In this document: positions 42,779 through 51,629 of the stretch, piece by piece
How positions within the stretch are numbered: the first letter of the stretch is position 1
Layout of the letters: every line of letters starts with the position of its first letter
Assembly: GCF_042686125.1 (NCBI RefSeq)
Contig: NZ_JBHUOV010000005.1
Coordinates: 62,001-126,000 of the forward strand
DNA: 64,000 nucleotides
Reading direction: 5' to 3'
Origin: Oceanihabitans iliipiscarium
GTDB lineage: Bacteria; Bacteroidota; Bacteroidia; Flavobacteriales; Flavobacteriaceae
The notes under the pieces: model-generated
Seen by the model: the letters and a program-made list of their open reading frames with translations, nothing else
What the model was told of the DNA's origin: nothing
Databases searched by the model: none
Program-made: the position numbers and the translations under genes

Positions 42779-43957
42779 ATGAATTATATTCTTTTTGATG
42801 GTCCTTCACGTCAACAACTTTTACCTTTTACTTATACACGTCCAGTAGCAGACCTACGCATTGGTATTTTGACTATTCGTGAAAAGTGGGAAAAGCATTT
42901 AGGGTACACAACGACAACGATTACTGAAGAGTATTTATCTGAAAAATATCCTATGGTTGAAATGGAAGAGAATATTATGATTAATGCGTCATTTCTTCCA
43001 AATTCTGAATTGATAGAAATGGTGAAAGGCTTAGAAGAAAATCAGGCCATTTTTAAAGATGAAGATGTTATTGCTTTTTTTACAAAAGAAGCACAAGAAG
43101 ATATAGATTTAGAGAGTTACGAAGCAATTGAGTATAATGAAAATGTAATAAGAATTGAACATACTTGGGATATTTTTGCTAAAAATGGTGATGCAATTCA
43201 AGAGGATTTCGAGTTATTGACTAATGGACAAAAATCGCAGCCAATACCAAATTCAAATAATATTATTTGTGCCGAAAATATTTTTATAGAAGAAGGCGCT
43301 AAAATAGAATTCGCTACCCTAAATGCAAGTTCTGGTCCAATATATTTAGGTAAAGACTCAGAAGTCATGGAAGGGAGCATAATTCGCGGACCATTTGCTT
43401 TATGCGACCATGCTACAGTGAAATTAGGCGCTAAAATTTATGGACCTACAACTATTGGTCCTCACAGTAAAGTTGGAGGAGAAGTTAATAATTCAGTCTT
43501 GTTTGGGTATTCAAATAAAGGGCATGATGGGTTTTTAGGAAACTCAGTTTTAGGAGAATGGTGTAATTTAGGAGCTGATACCAACAATTCTAATCTAAAG
43601 AATAATTATGCAGAGGTAAGATTGTGGAATTATGAAACTGAAGGCTTTGCTAGAACAGGTTTGCAATTTTGTGGACTTATGATGGGAGATCATAGTAAAT
43701 GTGGCATTAATACCATGTTTAATACAGGAACAGTAGTTGGTGTTTGTGCGAATATATTTGGAAGTGGTTTTCCTAGAAATTTTGTGCCTAGTTTTTCTTG
43801 GGGAGGAAGTAATGGTTTTACAACTTACTTAACAAAAAAAGCGTTTGAAGTGGCTCAAGTGGTTATGTCTAGACGTGATATTGAATTTACAGATCAAGAT
43901 AAGGCTATCCTACAGCAAGTATTTGAAGATACTAATAAGTGGAGGAGTAGCTATTAA
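42779..43957 (+). CDS. GlmU-like sugar-phosphate nucleotidyltransferase / acetyltransferase family
   Basis: A 392-residue protein of the GlmU-like group common in Bacteroidota. The N-terminal half (about 1-165) begins MNYILFDGPSRQQLLPFTYTRP, with PVADLRIGI, which differs from the usual GXGTRM nucleotidyltransferase loop. The second half (about 175-370) is a left-handed beta-helix of hexapeptide repeats (GAKIYGPTTIGPHSKVGGEVNNSV, SNNSNLKNN...), as in acyltransferases (adjacent pieces quoted). The exact reaction is not established. Its stop overlaps the convergent peptide-binding protein gene by 4 nt. Confidence 0.82.
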   Translation: MNYILFDGPSRQQLLPFTYTRPVADLRIGILTIREKWEKHLGYTTTTITEEYLSEKYPMVEMEENIMINASFLPNSELIEMVKGLEENQAIFKDEDVIAFFTKEAQEDIDLESYEAIEYNENVIRIEHTWDIFAKNGDAIQEDFELLTNGQKSQPIPNSNNIICAENIFIEEGAKIEFATLNASSGPIYLGKDSEVMEGSIIRGPFALCDHATVKLGAKIYGPTTIGPHSKVGGEVNNSVLFGYSNKGHDGFLGNSVLGEWCNLGADTNNSNLKNNYAEVRLWNYETEGFARTGLQFCGLMMGDHSKCGINTMFNTGTVVGVCANIFGSGFPRNFVPSFSWGGSNGFTTYLTKKAFEVAQVVMSRRDIEFTDQDKAILQQVFEDTNKWRSSY

Positions 43958-45549
43958 TAGATTGACTCATTTAATTTTCTTACGCGTTTCAAGTCTAATA
44001 AATTAGTTGGATTGATTCCTAAACCTTCAATGTTTTTTCTTGTAAATCGAACCACTTCATCATAAAAAAGAGGAACAATAGGAGCTTCCTGCATAACTAA
44101 AGAATCCATTTTTGAGTATAAAGCTTCTCTTTCTTGAGGTATTGTTTTATTAAAGGCTTGATCGTACCAAATGTCAAACTGTTCATTTTTAAAATGCGTA
44201 TAATTAGGACCATTAGGTGCAAAGTTTTTACTGTAATATAAAGAGAGGTAATTCTCTGCATCAGGATAGTCGGCAACCCAACTTGCTCTAAACATATCAG
44301 TTTTTCCATTAGCTTTAGCTTCTTTTAAAGCAGAAGCAGGTACAACATCAACTTTAATATTTAATCCTGTTTTTTTTAATTCACGTTGAATATATTCACA
44401 GAAACTTAAATAATTACTAGTGGTTGTTAGAGTTATTTCTGGGTTCTGATTTCCAGTTTCAGTAATATATTGTTCTACAAGTTGCCTTGATTTTTTAGGT
44501 TGAAAGCTATAACCTACAGTTTCATTATAACCTGGTAAACCTTTCGGAATAAATCCTCCAAATGCAGGAATACCAATACCATTTCTTAAATAAGTCATCA
44601 TTTTCTTTCTATCAAAGCCATAATTTATAGCTTGTCTCAATAATTTTGATTGCACTTCTAGAGTTTCAGTTTCTAAATAAAAACCTAAGTATTCCGTATT
44701 TAAATATGGTCCACGAATCATATTTACATCATCAATATATAAATCCCTAAGGGCGCCATTAGCCGTTAAAATCTCATCTTTATAAGAAGCATCTAAACCA
44801 GAAACAAAATCAATATTACCTTGTGCAAATTGAAGAAATTCACTTTGTTTGTCAGGTAAAAAAGTGATAGCAACAGCTTCAAGATAAGGTAGAGAGTGAC
44901 CTTGACTATCCTTTTCAAAATAGCGTTTGTTTTTTCTGAAAACTAATTTAATGTTCTCTTCCCATCGCTTAAATTTAAATGGTCCAGTTCCTATAGGATG
45001 AGATCTAAAATCACTACCGTAGTGCTCCACAATCTCATGAGGTACAACAGAGCAATATTTCATGGTTAGAAGCCCTAAAAATGCAGGGAAAGCTTGTTTT
45101 AATTGGATTTCAAAAACGGAATCGTTTACAGCATAAAAACGATTTACTTTATTTAAAACCCAACTTCCAGGAGAAGCCACGCTTTTATCTTTTAAGCGAT
45201 TTAAAGTATATTCAAAATCACTAGCGATAACATTTCTTGTTGAGTCTTTACCAAACAATTTGTGTTTATGAAACTTCACATCTTTATGAAGTAGAAATGA
45301 ATAAGTCAAAGCATCATCTGAAATTGTCCAGCTTTTGGCAATGCACGGATTTACATTTAAATCTTCATCCATTTGTACTAAACCATTAAATAGCTGATTT
45401 ATAGCCCAAATATCTGCATTATCTTTGGCAAAAGCAGGATCGAGTGAACCTATATTTTTGTGCTCATTATACCTAAAAACACCGTTTTTACTTTCGTTTT
45501 TAGAAGAGCAACTAATAAGGGCTAATAAAAAAATAATGGAATATTTCAT
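43954..45549 (-). CDS. Peptide-type ABC transporter substrate-binding lipoprotein
   Basis: A 531-residue lipoprotein (MKYSIIFLLALISCSSK; lipobox Cys near residue 14) of the SBP_bac_5 family that binds oligopeptides or similar ligands for import. Family features include NEPKSLDPA-like HKNIGSLDPAFAKDN, LNGLVQMDEDLNVNPCIAKSW and IGTGPFKFKRWEEN. No permease or ATPase gene is adjacent, so its partners are elsewhere. The gene is single, converging with the GlmU-like gene. Ligand unknown. Confidence 0.88.
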   Translation of the reverse strand: MKYSIIFLLALISCSSKNESKNGVFRYNEHKNIGSLDPAFAKDNADIWAINQLFNGLVQMDEDLNVNPCIAKSWTISDDALTYSFLLHKDVKFHKHKLFGKDSTRNVIASDFEYTLNRLKDKSVASPGSWVLNKVNRFYAVNDSVFEIQLKQAFPAFLGLLTMKYCSVVPHEIVEHYGSDFRSHPIGTGPFKFKRWEENIKLVFRKNKRYFEKDSQGHSLPYLEAVAITFLPDKQSEFLQFAQGNIDFVSGLDASYKDEILTANGALRDLYIDDVNMIRGPYLNTEYLGFYLETETLEVQSKLLRQAINYGFDRKKMMTYLRNGIGIPAFGGFIPKGLPGYNETVGYSFQPKKSRQLVEQYITETGNQNPEITLTTTSNYLSFCEYIQRELKKTGLNIKVDVVPASALKEAKANGKTDMFRASWVADYPDAENYLSLYYSKNFAPNGPNYTHFKNEQFDIWYDQAFNKTIPQEREALYSKMDSLVMQEAPIVPLFYDEVVRFTRKNIEGLGINPTNLLDLKRVRKLNESIY

Positions 45550-45613
45550 TTAAATGCAAGGAATGTTCTATATTTATTGATTATTTATCAATGTTAATCG
45601 AAATTATAATAAT

Positions 45614-46459
45614 ATGAAAAAAAATTACATTCTTTTTTTAATTGTTACATTGTTTGCTTGGACTATGAGCGCTCAAGTAACTTTAACGCAATCCAATGAT
45701 GATACAAACGTAACAGCAGGAGGTGTCGCATGTTGGGCTTCAGGTATAGGTGAATATAGAGATAACTCATTCTTTAGAGCTTATAATTTATCCGATTTTG
45801 GTGTTACAGAAGACTTTGGGATTACATCTGTTGAGTATGGTCAAGGTTCTGCTGATGAAGGTAAAATTATAACGTGTAATATTTATACAGCTACATCAGA
45901 TGACTTGACTACAGCAACTCTTACTCTAATTGGTACTGCTGATCATGTGTCTACTGCTGCTGATGATTTATCATTAATAAGTGTCGCGTTAACGGCTAAT
46001 ATTCCAGCAAATTCAACTATTGTATTTGAGGTTTTTGCCGCTGGAGCAGGGACTACTCTTGGACAAACATTTTTTCCAGGGATAAACGCTGCGGGCGAAA
46101 ATGATGATAGCTATATTATGGCTGCTGATTGTGCTTTAACTGCGCCAACGCCACTATCGGCTGTTAGTCCTAGTGATCAGTATGTTATGAATGTTATTGG
46201 TGATATATTAAGTGTAGAAGACTATTCATTATCTAATAGTATTTCTATTTATCCAAATCCAACTAGTGATATTGTTAATATAGATGTTTCTAATGCGATT
46301 TCAGTTAGAAGTTTAGAATTGTACAATATTATAGGAAAACAAGTCCTTAAAAATAATGGTGCGAGTACTTTAGATTTATCTCAACTTAATTCTGGAGTTT
46401 ATATGCTTAAAGTAGTTACTGATTCTGGTAGCTTAACTAAAAAAATTATTAGAAACTAA
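45614..46459 (+). CDS. Secreted protein with T9SS sorting domain, unknown function
   Basis: A 281-residue exported protein: signal peptide (about 1-20), a domain of about 180 residues with no recognised name but the pattern TLTQSNDDTNVTAGGVACW and a beta-rich Asp/Thr/Ala composition, then a T9SS type A sorting domain (about 205-281; SIYPNPTSDIV, NIIGKQVL, LNSGVYMLKV). A strong terminator follows. It probably ends up outside the cell or on its surface. Confidence 0.82.
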   Translation: MKKNYILFLIVTLFAWTMSAQVTLTQSNDDTNVTAGGVACWASGIGEYRDNSFFRAYNLSDFGVTEDFGITSVEYGQGSADEGKIITCNIYTATSDDLTTATLTLIGTADHVSTAADDLSLISVALTANIPANSTIVFEVFAAGAGTTLGQTFFPGINAAGENDDSYIMAADCALTAPTPLSAVSPSDQYVMNVIGDILSVEDYSLSNSISIYPNPTSDIVNIDVSNAISVRSLELYNIIGKQVLKNNGASTLDLSQLNSGVYMLKVVTDSGSLTKKIIRN

Positions 46460-46478
46460 GGTTTAGTTTTTACGATAT

Positions 46479-46516
46479 AAAAAAAGCGCTTTATCACACG
46501 ATAAAGCGCTCTTTTT
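46479..46516. terminator. Terminator after the T9SS client gene
   Basis: Stem AGCGCTTTATC/GATAAAGCGCT with loop ACAC, flanked by A and T runs. It lies 20 bp after the stop codon. Confidence 0.9.
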
Positions 46517-46548
46517 GTTTAATTTTGTAGCGTTTTATAATCAAGCAT

Positions 46549-47874
46549 ATGTTTAAAAAGAAAGTTGCCTTTTATACTTTAGGTTGTAAACTGAACTTCT
46601 CAGAAACCTCTACAATTGCCAGAAATTTTAATGACGAAGGTTTTCAGCGTGTTGACTTTAGTGAACACGCAGATATATATGTTATTAATACATGTTCTGT
46701 TACAGAGAATGCAGATAAACGCTTTAAAACAATTGTAAAACAAGCACAAAAAAAGAACCCAAACGCATTTGTTGCAGCTATTGGCTGTTATGCACAATTA
46801 AAACCTCAAGAATTAGCTGATGTCCATGGTGTAGATTTAGTTCTTGGTGCCACCGAAAAGTTTAAGATTACAGATTATTTAAATGATTTGTCAAAAAATG
46901 ATTTTGGTGAAGTGCATTCTTGTGAAATTGAAGATGCCGATTTTTATGTTGGGAGTTACTCGATTGGTGATCGCACTCGTGCTTTTTTAAAAGTACAAGA
47001 TGGTTGTGATTATAAATGTACTTACTGTACGATCCCATTAGCTAGAGGAATTTCTAGAAGTGATGAATTAGCTAATGTTTTAGAAAATGCTAGACAAATT
47101 TCTGAGCAGAATATTAAAGAAATTGTCTTAACAGGTGTGAATATTGGTGATTATGGTAAAGGTGAATTTGGTAATAAAAAACACGAACACACGTTTTATG
47201 AACTTGTTCAAGCCTTAGATAATGTTGATGGTATTGAGCGCTTACGCATTTCTTCGATTGAACCTAATCTGTTAAAAAATGAAACTATAGATTTTGTTTC
47301 AAAAAGCAGAACATTTGTACCTCATTTTCATATTCCATTACAAAGTGGAAGTAACTCCATTTTAAAATTAATGCGAAGAAGATACATGAAAGAATTGTAT
47401 GTCGATCGTGTGAATAGAATAAAGGAAGTAATGCCTCATGCTTGTATTGGTGTAGATGTTATTGTTGGTTTTCCTGGTGAAACGGAGGCGTATTTTTTAG
47501 AAACTTATAATTTTTTAAACGCCTTAGATATTTCCTATTTACATGTTTTTACTTATTCTGAAAGAGACAATACTGTTGCTGCAAATATGCATGGTGAAGT
47601 TCCAAAAAATGTAAGATCAAAACGCAGTAAAATGTTAAGAGGTCTGTCTGTAAAAAAGCGAAGAGCGTTTTATGAAAGCCAGATTGAAAGTTTAAGAACA
47701 GTCTTGTTTGAAAGCGAAAATAAAGAAGGCTATATTCACGGGTTTACTGAAAACTATGTTAAGGTAAAAACACCTTGGAACCCTGAGTTAGTAAATACTT
47801 TGCATGACGTAAAGCTTACCAAAATTGATGATGATGGCTTAGTTAGAATAGAATTCATAAAAGAGTTTGTGTAG
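46549..47874 (+). CDS. mtaB: tRNA threonylcarbamoyladenosine methylthiotransferase
   Basis: A radical SAM enzyme that adds a methylthio group to t6A37 of tRNA. The N-terminal UPF0004 domain (about 5-125) has LGCKLNFSET, INTCSVT and AAIGCYAQLKP with three cluster cysteines. The radical SAM domain (about 140-370) has the motif GCDYKCTYCTIP. A TRAM domain ends the protein (about 380-440). The 441-residue length is normal. MtaB rather than MiaB is supported by the TLGCKLN start. It stands alone after a terminator. Confidence 0.93.
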   Translation: MFKKKVAFYTLGCKLNFSETSTIARNFNDEGFQRVDFSEHADIYVINTCSVTENADKRFKTIVKQAQKKNPNAFVAAIGCYAQLKPQELADVHGVDLVLGATEKFKITDYLNDLSKNDFGEVHSCEIEDADFYVGSYSIGDRTRAFLKVQDGCDYKCTYCTIPLARGISRSDELANVLENARQISEQNIKEIVLTGVNIGDYGKGEFGNKKHEHTFYELVQALDNVDGIERLRISSIEPNLLKNETIDFVSKSRTFVPHFHIPLQSGSNSILKLMRRRYMKELYVDRVNRIKEVMPHACIGVDVIVGFPGETEAYFLETYNFLNALDISYLHVFTYSERDNTVAANMHGEVPKNVRSKRSKMLRGLSVKKRRAFYESQIESLRTVLFESENKEGYIHGFTENYVKVKTPWNPELVNTLHDVKLTKIDDDGLVRIEFIKEFV

Positions 47875-47896
47875 TAATTTTCTTATTCTATATTTG
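47866..47896 (+). promoter_or_regulatory. Promoter of the small lipoprotein gene
   Basis: TTTG (47866-47869) and TATATTTG (47889-47896) are 19 nt apart, an exact match to the Bacteroidota consensus. The -33 element overlaps the end of mtaB. The next ATG is 23 nt downstream. Confidence 0.8.
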
Positions 47897-47919
47897 CGGC
47901 TAATTAAAAACAAATTAAA

Positions 47920-48411
47920 ATGAAAAAAATTGGATTAAGCTTATTAGTCATCTTTGCTTTAGTGTTTACATCTTGTTCTAGTGATGATGATGGAAGTGGA
48001 GGAGGATCTCAAAATGAAGAATTAAAAATGACAGTTAATGGTGCTGAAAAAACTTTTAACACTGTAATTGTTAATGACCAAAACAACTCCACAGGAGACG
48101 GTTATATTCAAGTTACAGCAACAATAGGCACTCAAACTAATGAGATTATTAGTTTTTATGCTAATCAAGGAGCTTCAGGATCTACAGCAATTGATACATT
48201 TACTTATATGGTTGATGGTGTTGAGTATTCTGCGGGTTCAACTGGCGGATCAGGTATTCCTAACAACTATATAAATAGTTTAGTTTCTACTAATGATGGT
48301 TCTACGTTTACTGCAACATTTTCAGGAGTGTTTTTAGGACCTTACGATGTAAGTACAGACACTTATGAAACACTTGAGTTTAGTAATGGTAGGATACATG
48401 TAACTTACTAA
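47920..48411 (+). CDS. Small lipoprotein of unknown function
   Basis: A 163-residue lipoprotein: signal peptide with lipobox FTSCSSDDDG (Cys near residue 19), an Asp/Gly-rich linker (SSDDDGSGGGS) typical of surface-exposed lipoproteins in this phylum, then a beta-rich domain (about 35-163) beginning LKMTVNGAEKTFNTV. This resembles a lipoprotein family of unknown function in flavobacteria (DUF6252-like by pattern only). It has its own consensus promoter and a strong terminator, so it is a separate gene. Confidence 0.82.
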   Translation: MKKIGLSLLVIFALVFTSCSSDDDGSGGGSQNEELKMTVNGAEKTFNTVIVNDQNNSTGDGYIQVTATIGTQTNEIISFYANQGASGSTAIDTFTYMVDGVEYSAGSTGGSGIPNNYINSLVSTNDGSTFTATFSGVFLGPYDVSTDTYETLEFSNGRIHVTY

Positions 48412-48434
48412 TTTAGTTTAGTCTATAAATAAGT

Positions 48435-48470
48435 AAAAAAAAGCCGAAGCTTATGCTTCGGCTTTTTTTT
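48435..48470. terminator. Bidirectional terminator
   Basis: Stem GCCGAAGC/GCTTCGGC with loop TTAT, flanked by eight A and eight T. It lies between the lipoprotein gene and the convergent GNAT-like gene. Confidence 0.93.
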
Positions 48471-48487
48471 AGACCAATATTAAGTCT

Positions 48488-48784
48488 TTATATCCTAACA
48501 CCTACAGGAAGCATACTCTTGTATTGTCTATTTTTTCTAATAAATTTAGCAATTTCAGGGCTAGTAGGAACGACACTTAAATTACGTTCTTCTATATTTT
48601 GAAAGACTAATTTGATAAAATCATTTTGAAAATCTTCAGAAAAAACGGCTTCAGGAATAATTAATTTTGTTAGAAATATTTTTCGTTCTTGAAGGGAATA
48701 TTCAATTTTTGCTAATTCGTCCTCTACTTTAAGTTCAAACTGACGTAGAAAGTCATTGTCAATTAATTCTGCTGCATCAATCAT
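48488..48784 (-). CDS. Small GNAT-like protein (YjdJ type), acetyl-CoA loop degenerate
   Basis: A 98-residue protein. Its order of segments (FELKVEDELAKIEYSL, IFLTKLIIPEAVF, and LSVVPTSPEIAKFIRKNRQY) matches the short single-domain N-acetyltransferases of the YjdJ family (about 90 residues). The segment that should read like RGKGIG and bind acetyl-CoA reads SEDFQNDF instead, so activity is doubtful. The gene is complete and has no frameshift. Function unknown. Confidence 0.6.
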   Translation of the reverse strand: MIDAAELIDNDFLRQFELKVEDELAKIEYSLQERKIFLTKLIIPEAVFSEDFQNDFIKLVFQNIEERNLSVVPTSPEIAKFIRKNRQYKSMLPVGVRI

Positions 48785-48900
48785 ATTAATTAATTTTAAT
48801 TCAATGGAATATTAAGGAGTATTACTATTTTACATAGTTTTGTGTTACAAATTTACGAAAAAATATCGTTAACTTAAAGGTATTCGATGCATAAAAGCTT

Positions 48901-49563
48901 ATGAGTCAAGATATAATACATGTTTACTTTATGCCTGGAATGGCAGCCAATCCTTCTATTTTTGAAAACATTAAATTGCCAGAAGACCAATTTAAAATAC
49001 ATTGGTTAGAATGGATGATTCCCATTAAAGATGAAACTTTAAGTGCTTATGCTAAACGAATGATACTTAATATTAAACATCAAGATGTCGTTTTGTTAGG
49101 AGTGTCTTTTGGAGGTGTTTTGGTTCAGGAAATGAGCAAACATATGCAATTACGAAAGTTAATTATTGTTTCTACCATAAAGACAAAATATGAAATGCCT
49201 AAACGTATGAAACTAGTAAGACTTACAAAAGCATATAAAGTTTTACCAACGAGTTTAGCAAGTAATATAGATGTATTGGCAAAATATGCCTTTGGTAAGT
49301 CGGTCACTAAACGTGTAGCCTTATATAAACGTTATTTGTCTATGAGTGACAAACGTTATCTAGATTGGGCAATAAAAGAGATGGTCTGCTGGAATCAAGA
49401 CAAGCCAATTGCTGGAGTTATCCATATTCATGGAAATAATGACATGGTGTTTCCGTATAAAAACATAAAAAACTGTATTACTGTTACAGAAGGAACACAT
49501 ATTATGATTATAAATAAGTATAGATGGTTTAATAAAAATTTACCACAATTAATTTTACAGTAA
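48901..49563 (+). CDS. Alpha/beta hydrolase fold protein
   Basis: A 220-residue protein with the hydrolase nucleophile elbow GVSFGG (Ser near residue 68), an N-terminal FMPGMAANPSIF oxyanion segment, an IHGNNDMVFP segment carrying the probable acid Asp, and EGTHIMI with the likely catalytic His near 198. The lid region is helical and basic. No signal peptide. Substrate unknown. It stands alone before the lytic transglycosylase gene. Confidence 0.8.
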   Translation: MSQDIIHVYFMPGMAANPSIFENIKLPEDQFKIHWLEWMIPIKDETLSAYAKRMILNIKHQDVVLLGVSFGGVLVQEMSKHMQLRKLIIVSTIKTKYEMPKRMKLVRLTKAYKVLPTSLASNIDVLAKYAFGKSVTKRVALYKRYLSMSDKRYLDWAIKEMVCWNQDKPIAGVIHIHGNNDMVFPYKNIKNCITVTEGTHIMIINKYRWFNKNLPQLILQ

Positions 49564-49617
49564 AGTCTAATATTAAGTTTAATAATTATTTTTTAACTTT
49601 ATAAAAAAATAAACCCC

Positions 49618-50547
49618 ATGAAATCGATAAAAACTATAATGTCACTTTTTGGCTTGTTTGCTTTATGCGCCATGTTTGTATTTGCACTTCAAGACGCTCC
49701 AACAGATGAAAATTTTGAAAAGAAAATTATAAACGACTATAATGTATATGCGCTACAAGTGCCTGATTATTTAAATTTTTCTGGAGAGCAACTTCCTTTA
49801 AATAATCCAGACATCTTAGAACGAATGGATAGAGAGTTGCATGTAAATACTTATTGGCAATCTAATGGCTTCTTGATGTTTAAGCGCGCAAGAAAGTATT
49901 TTCCAATTATTGAACCTATTTTGGCTAAACATGGTGTTCCTGATGATTTTAAATATCTTGCTGTTATAGAAAGCGGATTGACAAACGCTAAATCTCCAGC
50001 TGGAGCAAGTGGCGTTTGGCAGATAATGAAAGGTACAGGACGTGAATATGGTTTAGAGGTAAATAATAATGTAGATGAGCGTTATAATATTGAACTGGCT
50101 ACTGAAGTGGCTTGTGAATATTTGAAAAAATCTAAAGAAAAATTAGGATCGTGGACGCTTGCTGCTGCAGGTTATAATGCAGGAATGGCTGGTATATCTA
50201 GACGATTAGAAGAACAGAATGTATCGAGTTATTATGATTTGCTACTAGGTGAAGAAACTGGACGCTATGTGTTTAGAATCGTTGCGCTTAAAGAAATTTT
50301 AAGCCATCCTGATAAGTATGGATTTAATTTTAGAGATAAAGACTTGTATAGCTATATTCCAACCTATAAAGTAGAAGTGGATACCATAGTTTCTGATTTC
50401 ACAAAATTTGCTGAAGGTTTTAATATTAATTATAAAATATTAAAGTTGCATAACCCTTGGTTACGTGAGCCACATTTAAATAATAAGTCTAGAAAAAAAT
50501 ATTTGATAGACATTCCACATGAAGGATATTACCAAACTAATCCTTAA
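49618..50547 (+). CDS. Lytic transglycosylase, SLT/MltD type without LysM
   Basis: A 309-residue exported muramidase-like enzyme that cleaves peptidoglycan to anhydro-muropeptides. It has a signal peptide (about 1-24) and an SLT domain (about 95-240) with the catalytic Glu in AVIESGL, then SPAGASGVWQIM and the AAGYNAGMAG motif. MltD proteins usually carry LysM repeats at the C-terminus; here the protein ends about 70 residues after the domain with none recognised. A terminator follows. Confidence 0.9.
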   Translation: MKSIKTIMSLFGLFALCAMFVFALQDAPTDENFEKKIINDYNVYALQVPDYLNFSGEQLPLNNPDILERMDRELHVNTYWQSNGFLMFKRARKYFPIIEPILAKHGVPDDFKYLAVIESGLTNAKSPAGASGVWQIMKGTGREYGLEVNNNVDERYNIELATEVACEYLKKSKEKLGSWTLAAAGYNAGMAGISRRLEEQNVSSYYDLLLGEETGRYVFRIVALKEILSHPDKYGFNFRDKDLYSYIPTYKVEVDTIVSDFTKFAEGFNINYKILKLHNPWLREPHLNNKSRKKYLIDIPHEGYYQTNP

Positions 50548-50581
50548 AAAAAAAGCCTTGAAATTTTTCAAGGCTTTTTTA
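50546..50581. terminator. Bidirectional terminator
   Basis: Stem AAAAGCCTTGAAA/TTTCAAGGCTTTT with a short loop, with A and T runs. It overlaps the lytic transglycosylase stop and serves the convergent TPR gene as well. Confidence 0.9.
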
Positions 50582-50602
50582 TACATCACATATAGTTTTT
50601 AG

Positions 50603-51181
50603 CTATCTACTTCGTCTTTTTTGCGAACGCATAGAACCTCCCTGTCCATAGTGTTGATTAGGAGCTTGAGCACGTTTCATATTATCTTTCATCATTTTTA
50701 TTTGCTCGGTAAGCATGCCTCTTTTGTCAAGTTTCTGAGCTTCATTTAAAAGCATTTGCGCTTCTTGCTTACGTCTTTTTGTAAAAGCAATTCCTGATAA
50801 GTTTAACTTAGCCATAGCTAAATCATGATCCATAGATAATCCTAAGGATATCGCTTTTTTGAAGCGTTTTTCAGCTTCATTCATATTGGTTTGAGAAACC
50901 ATAATCCCTTTAAGGTAATTGTAATACCCTTGTTGTTTCTTAACTAATGCGCCTTCAGGATTTTTAATTTTATCTAGCCATTTATTAGCGCCTTCAAAAT
51001 CTTGCTTACGTAATTTTAAAAAGGCAAGCAGGATAAATTCATTTTTAAAGTATAAGAAAACAAAAATTAAAGATAATAGTATAAACATAATACCATTGCC
51101 TATAAACCCTTCAGTAAATTGCCATATTGCAACACCTATAATGCCTGCAACTATGATTAATTTTATATTTTTATTAAACAT
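50603..51181 (-). CDS. Small membrane protein with TPR-like repeats
   Basis: A 192-residue protein. Two membrane helices (about 7-24 and 27-47) are followed by a helical repeat region (about 55-165) with TPR-like pairs (FEGANKWLDKI, EAEKRFKKAISLGLSM, LAMAKLNLSGIAFTKRRKQEA) and a basic, Gln/Gly-rich tail (GQGGSMRSQKRRSR). The domain is not a named family with known function. It is divergent from the rpmH promoter. Confidence 0.75.
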   Translation of the reverse strand: MFNKNIKLIIVAGIIGVAIWQFTEGFIGNGIMFILLSLIFVFLYFKNEFILLAFLKLRKQDFEGANKWLDKIKNPEGALVKKQQGYYNYLKGIMVSQTNMNEAEKRFKKAISLGLSMDHDLAMAKLNLSGIAFTKRRKQEAQMLLNEAQKLDKRGMLTEQIKMMKDNMKRAQAPNQHYGQGGSMRSQKRRSR

Positions 51182-51270
51182 TTGTTGTTAAATTTTTGGA
51201 GTACAAAGAAACTAAATTTTTATGTAAAACAAGACCATAAGAAATTCAAAAAAAATATTTTTAAATTAGG

Positions 51271-51301
51271 TTTGTCAAATAAAAAAGGCTTTGTATATTT
51301 G
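51271..51301 (+). promoter_or_regulatory. Promoter of rpmH
   Basis: TTTG (51271-51274) and TATATTTG (51294-51301) lie 19 nt apart and match the Bacteroidota -33/-7 elements exactly. The leader before rpmH is about 60 nt. Confidence 0.85.
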
Positions 51302-51367
51302 CGCGCAGTTTGAGGGAACCCAAATTGAAGAAAAATTATATAAAGAAGATTTTAAAAATATAAGACA

Positions 51368-51529
51368 ATGCCAAAAAGAACGTTTCAACCGTCAAAAAGA
51401 AAAAGAAGAAACAAACACGGTTTTAGAGAAAGAATGGCTTCTGCCAACGGAAGAAAAGTACTTGCTCGTAGAAGAGCTAAAGGAAGAAAGAAATTGTCTG
51501 TATCAACTGAAACAAGACATAAAAAATAA
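51368..51529 (+). CDS. rpmH: Ribosomal protein L34
   Basis: A 53-residue large-subunit ribosomal protein reading MPKRTFQPSKRKRRNKHGFR and ending STETRHKK, the standard L34 sequence with the RMASANGRKVLARRRAKGRK core (20 residues). It lies in a different frame from a longer open frame (51291-51536) that covers it and is not a gene. It has its own promoter and terminator. In many bacteria L34 sits next to dnaA and rnpA; here it is next to carB. Confidence 0.97.
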   Translation: MPKRTFQPSKRKRRNKHGFRERMASANGRKVLARRRAKGRKKLSVSTETRHKK

Positions 51530-51552
51530 TGATTAACAATTGTTAATATTTT

Positions 51553-51584
51553 AAAGGCGTTACTTAGGTGTAACGCCTTTTTTT
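51553..51584 (+). terminator. Terminator after rpmH
   Basis: Stem AAAGGCGTTAC/GTAACGCCTTT with a six-base loop, then seven T. It lies 23 bp after the rpmH stop. Confidence 0.92.
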
Positions 51585-51599
51585 ATATCTAGTAAATAC

Positions 51600-51607
51600 T
51601 ATTTTTG
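51600..51607 (+). promoter_or_regulatory. -7 element of carB
   Basis: TATTTTTG matches TAnnTTTG and lies 22 nt before the carB ATG. The -33 area falls in the rpmH terminator T run. Confidence 0.6.
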
Positions 51608-51629
51608 CAACTCAATATAATTCAACACA

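Noticed and set aside
51291..51536. An 81-residue open frame overlapping rpmH
   Set aside because: It lies in another frame of the L34 gene and covers its promoter; the L34 sequence is unmistakable, so the longer frame is a shadow.
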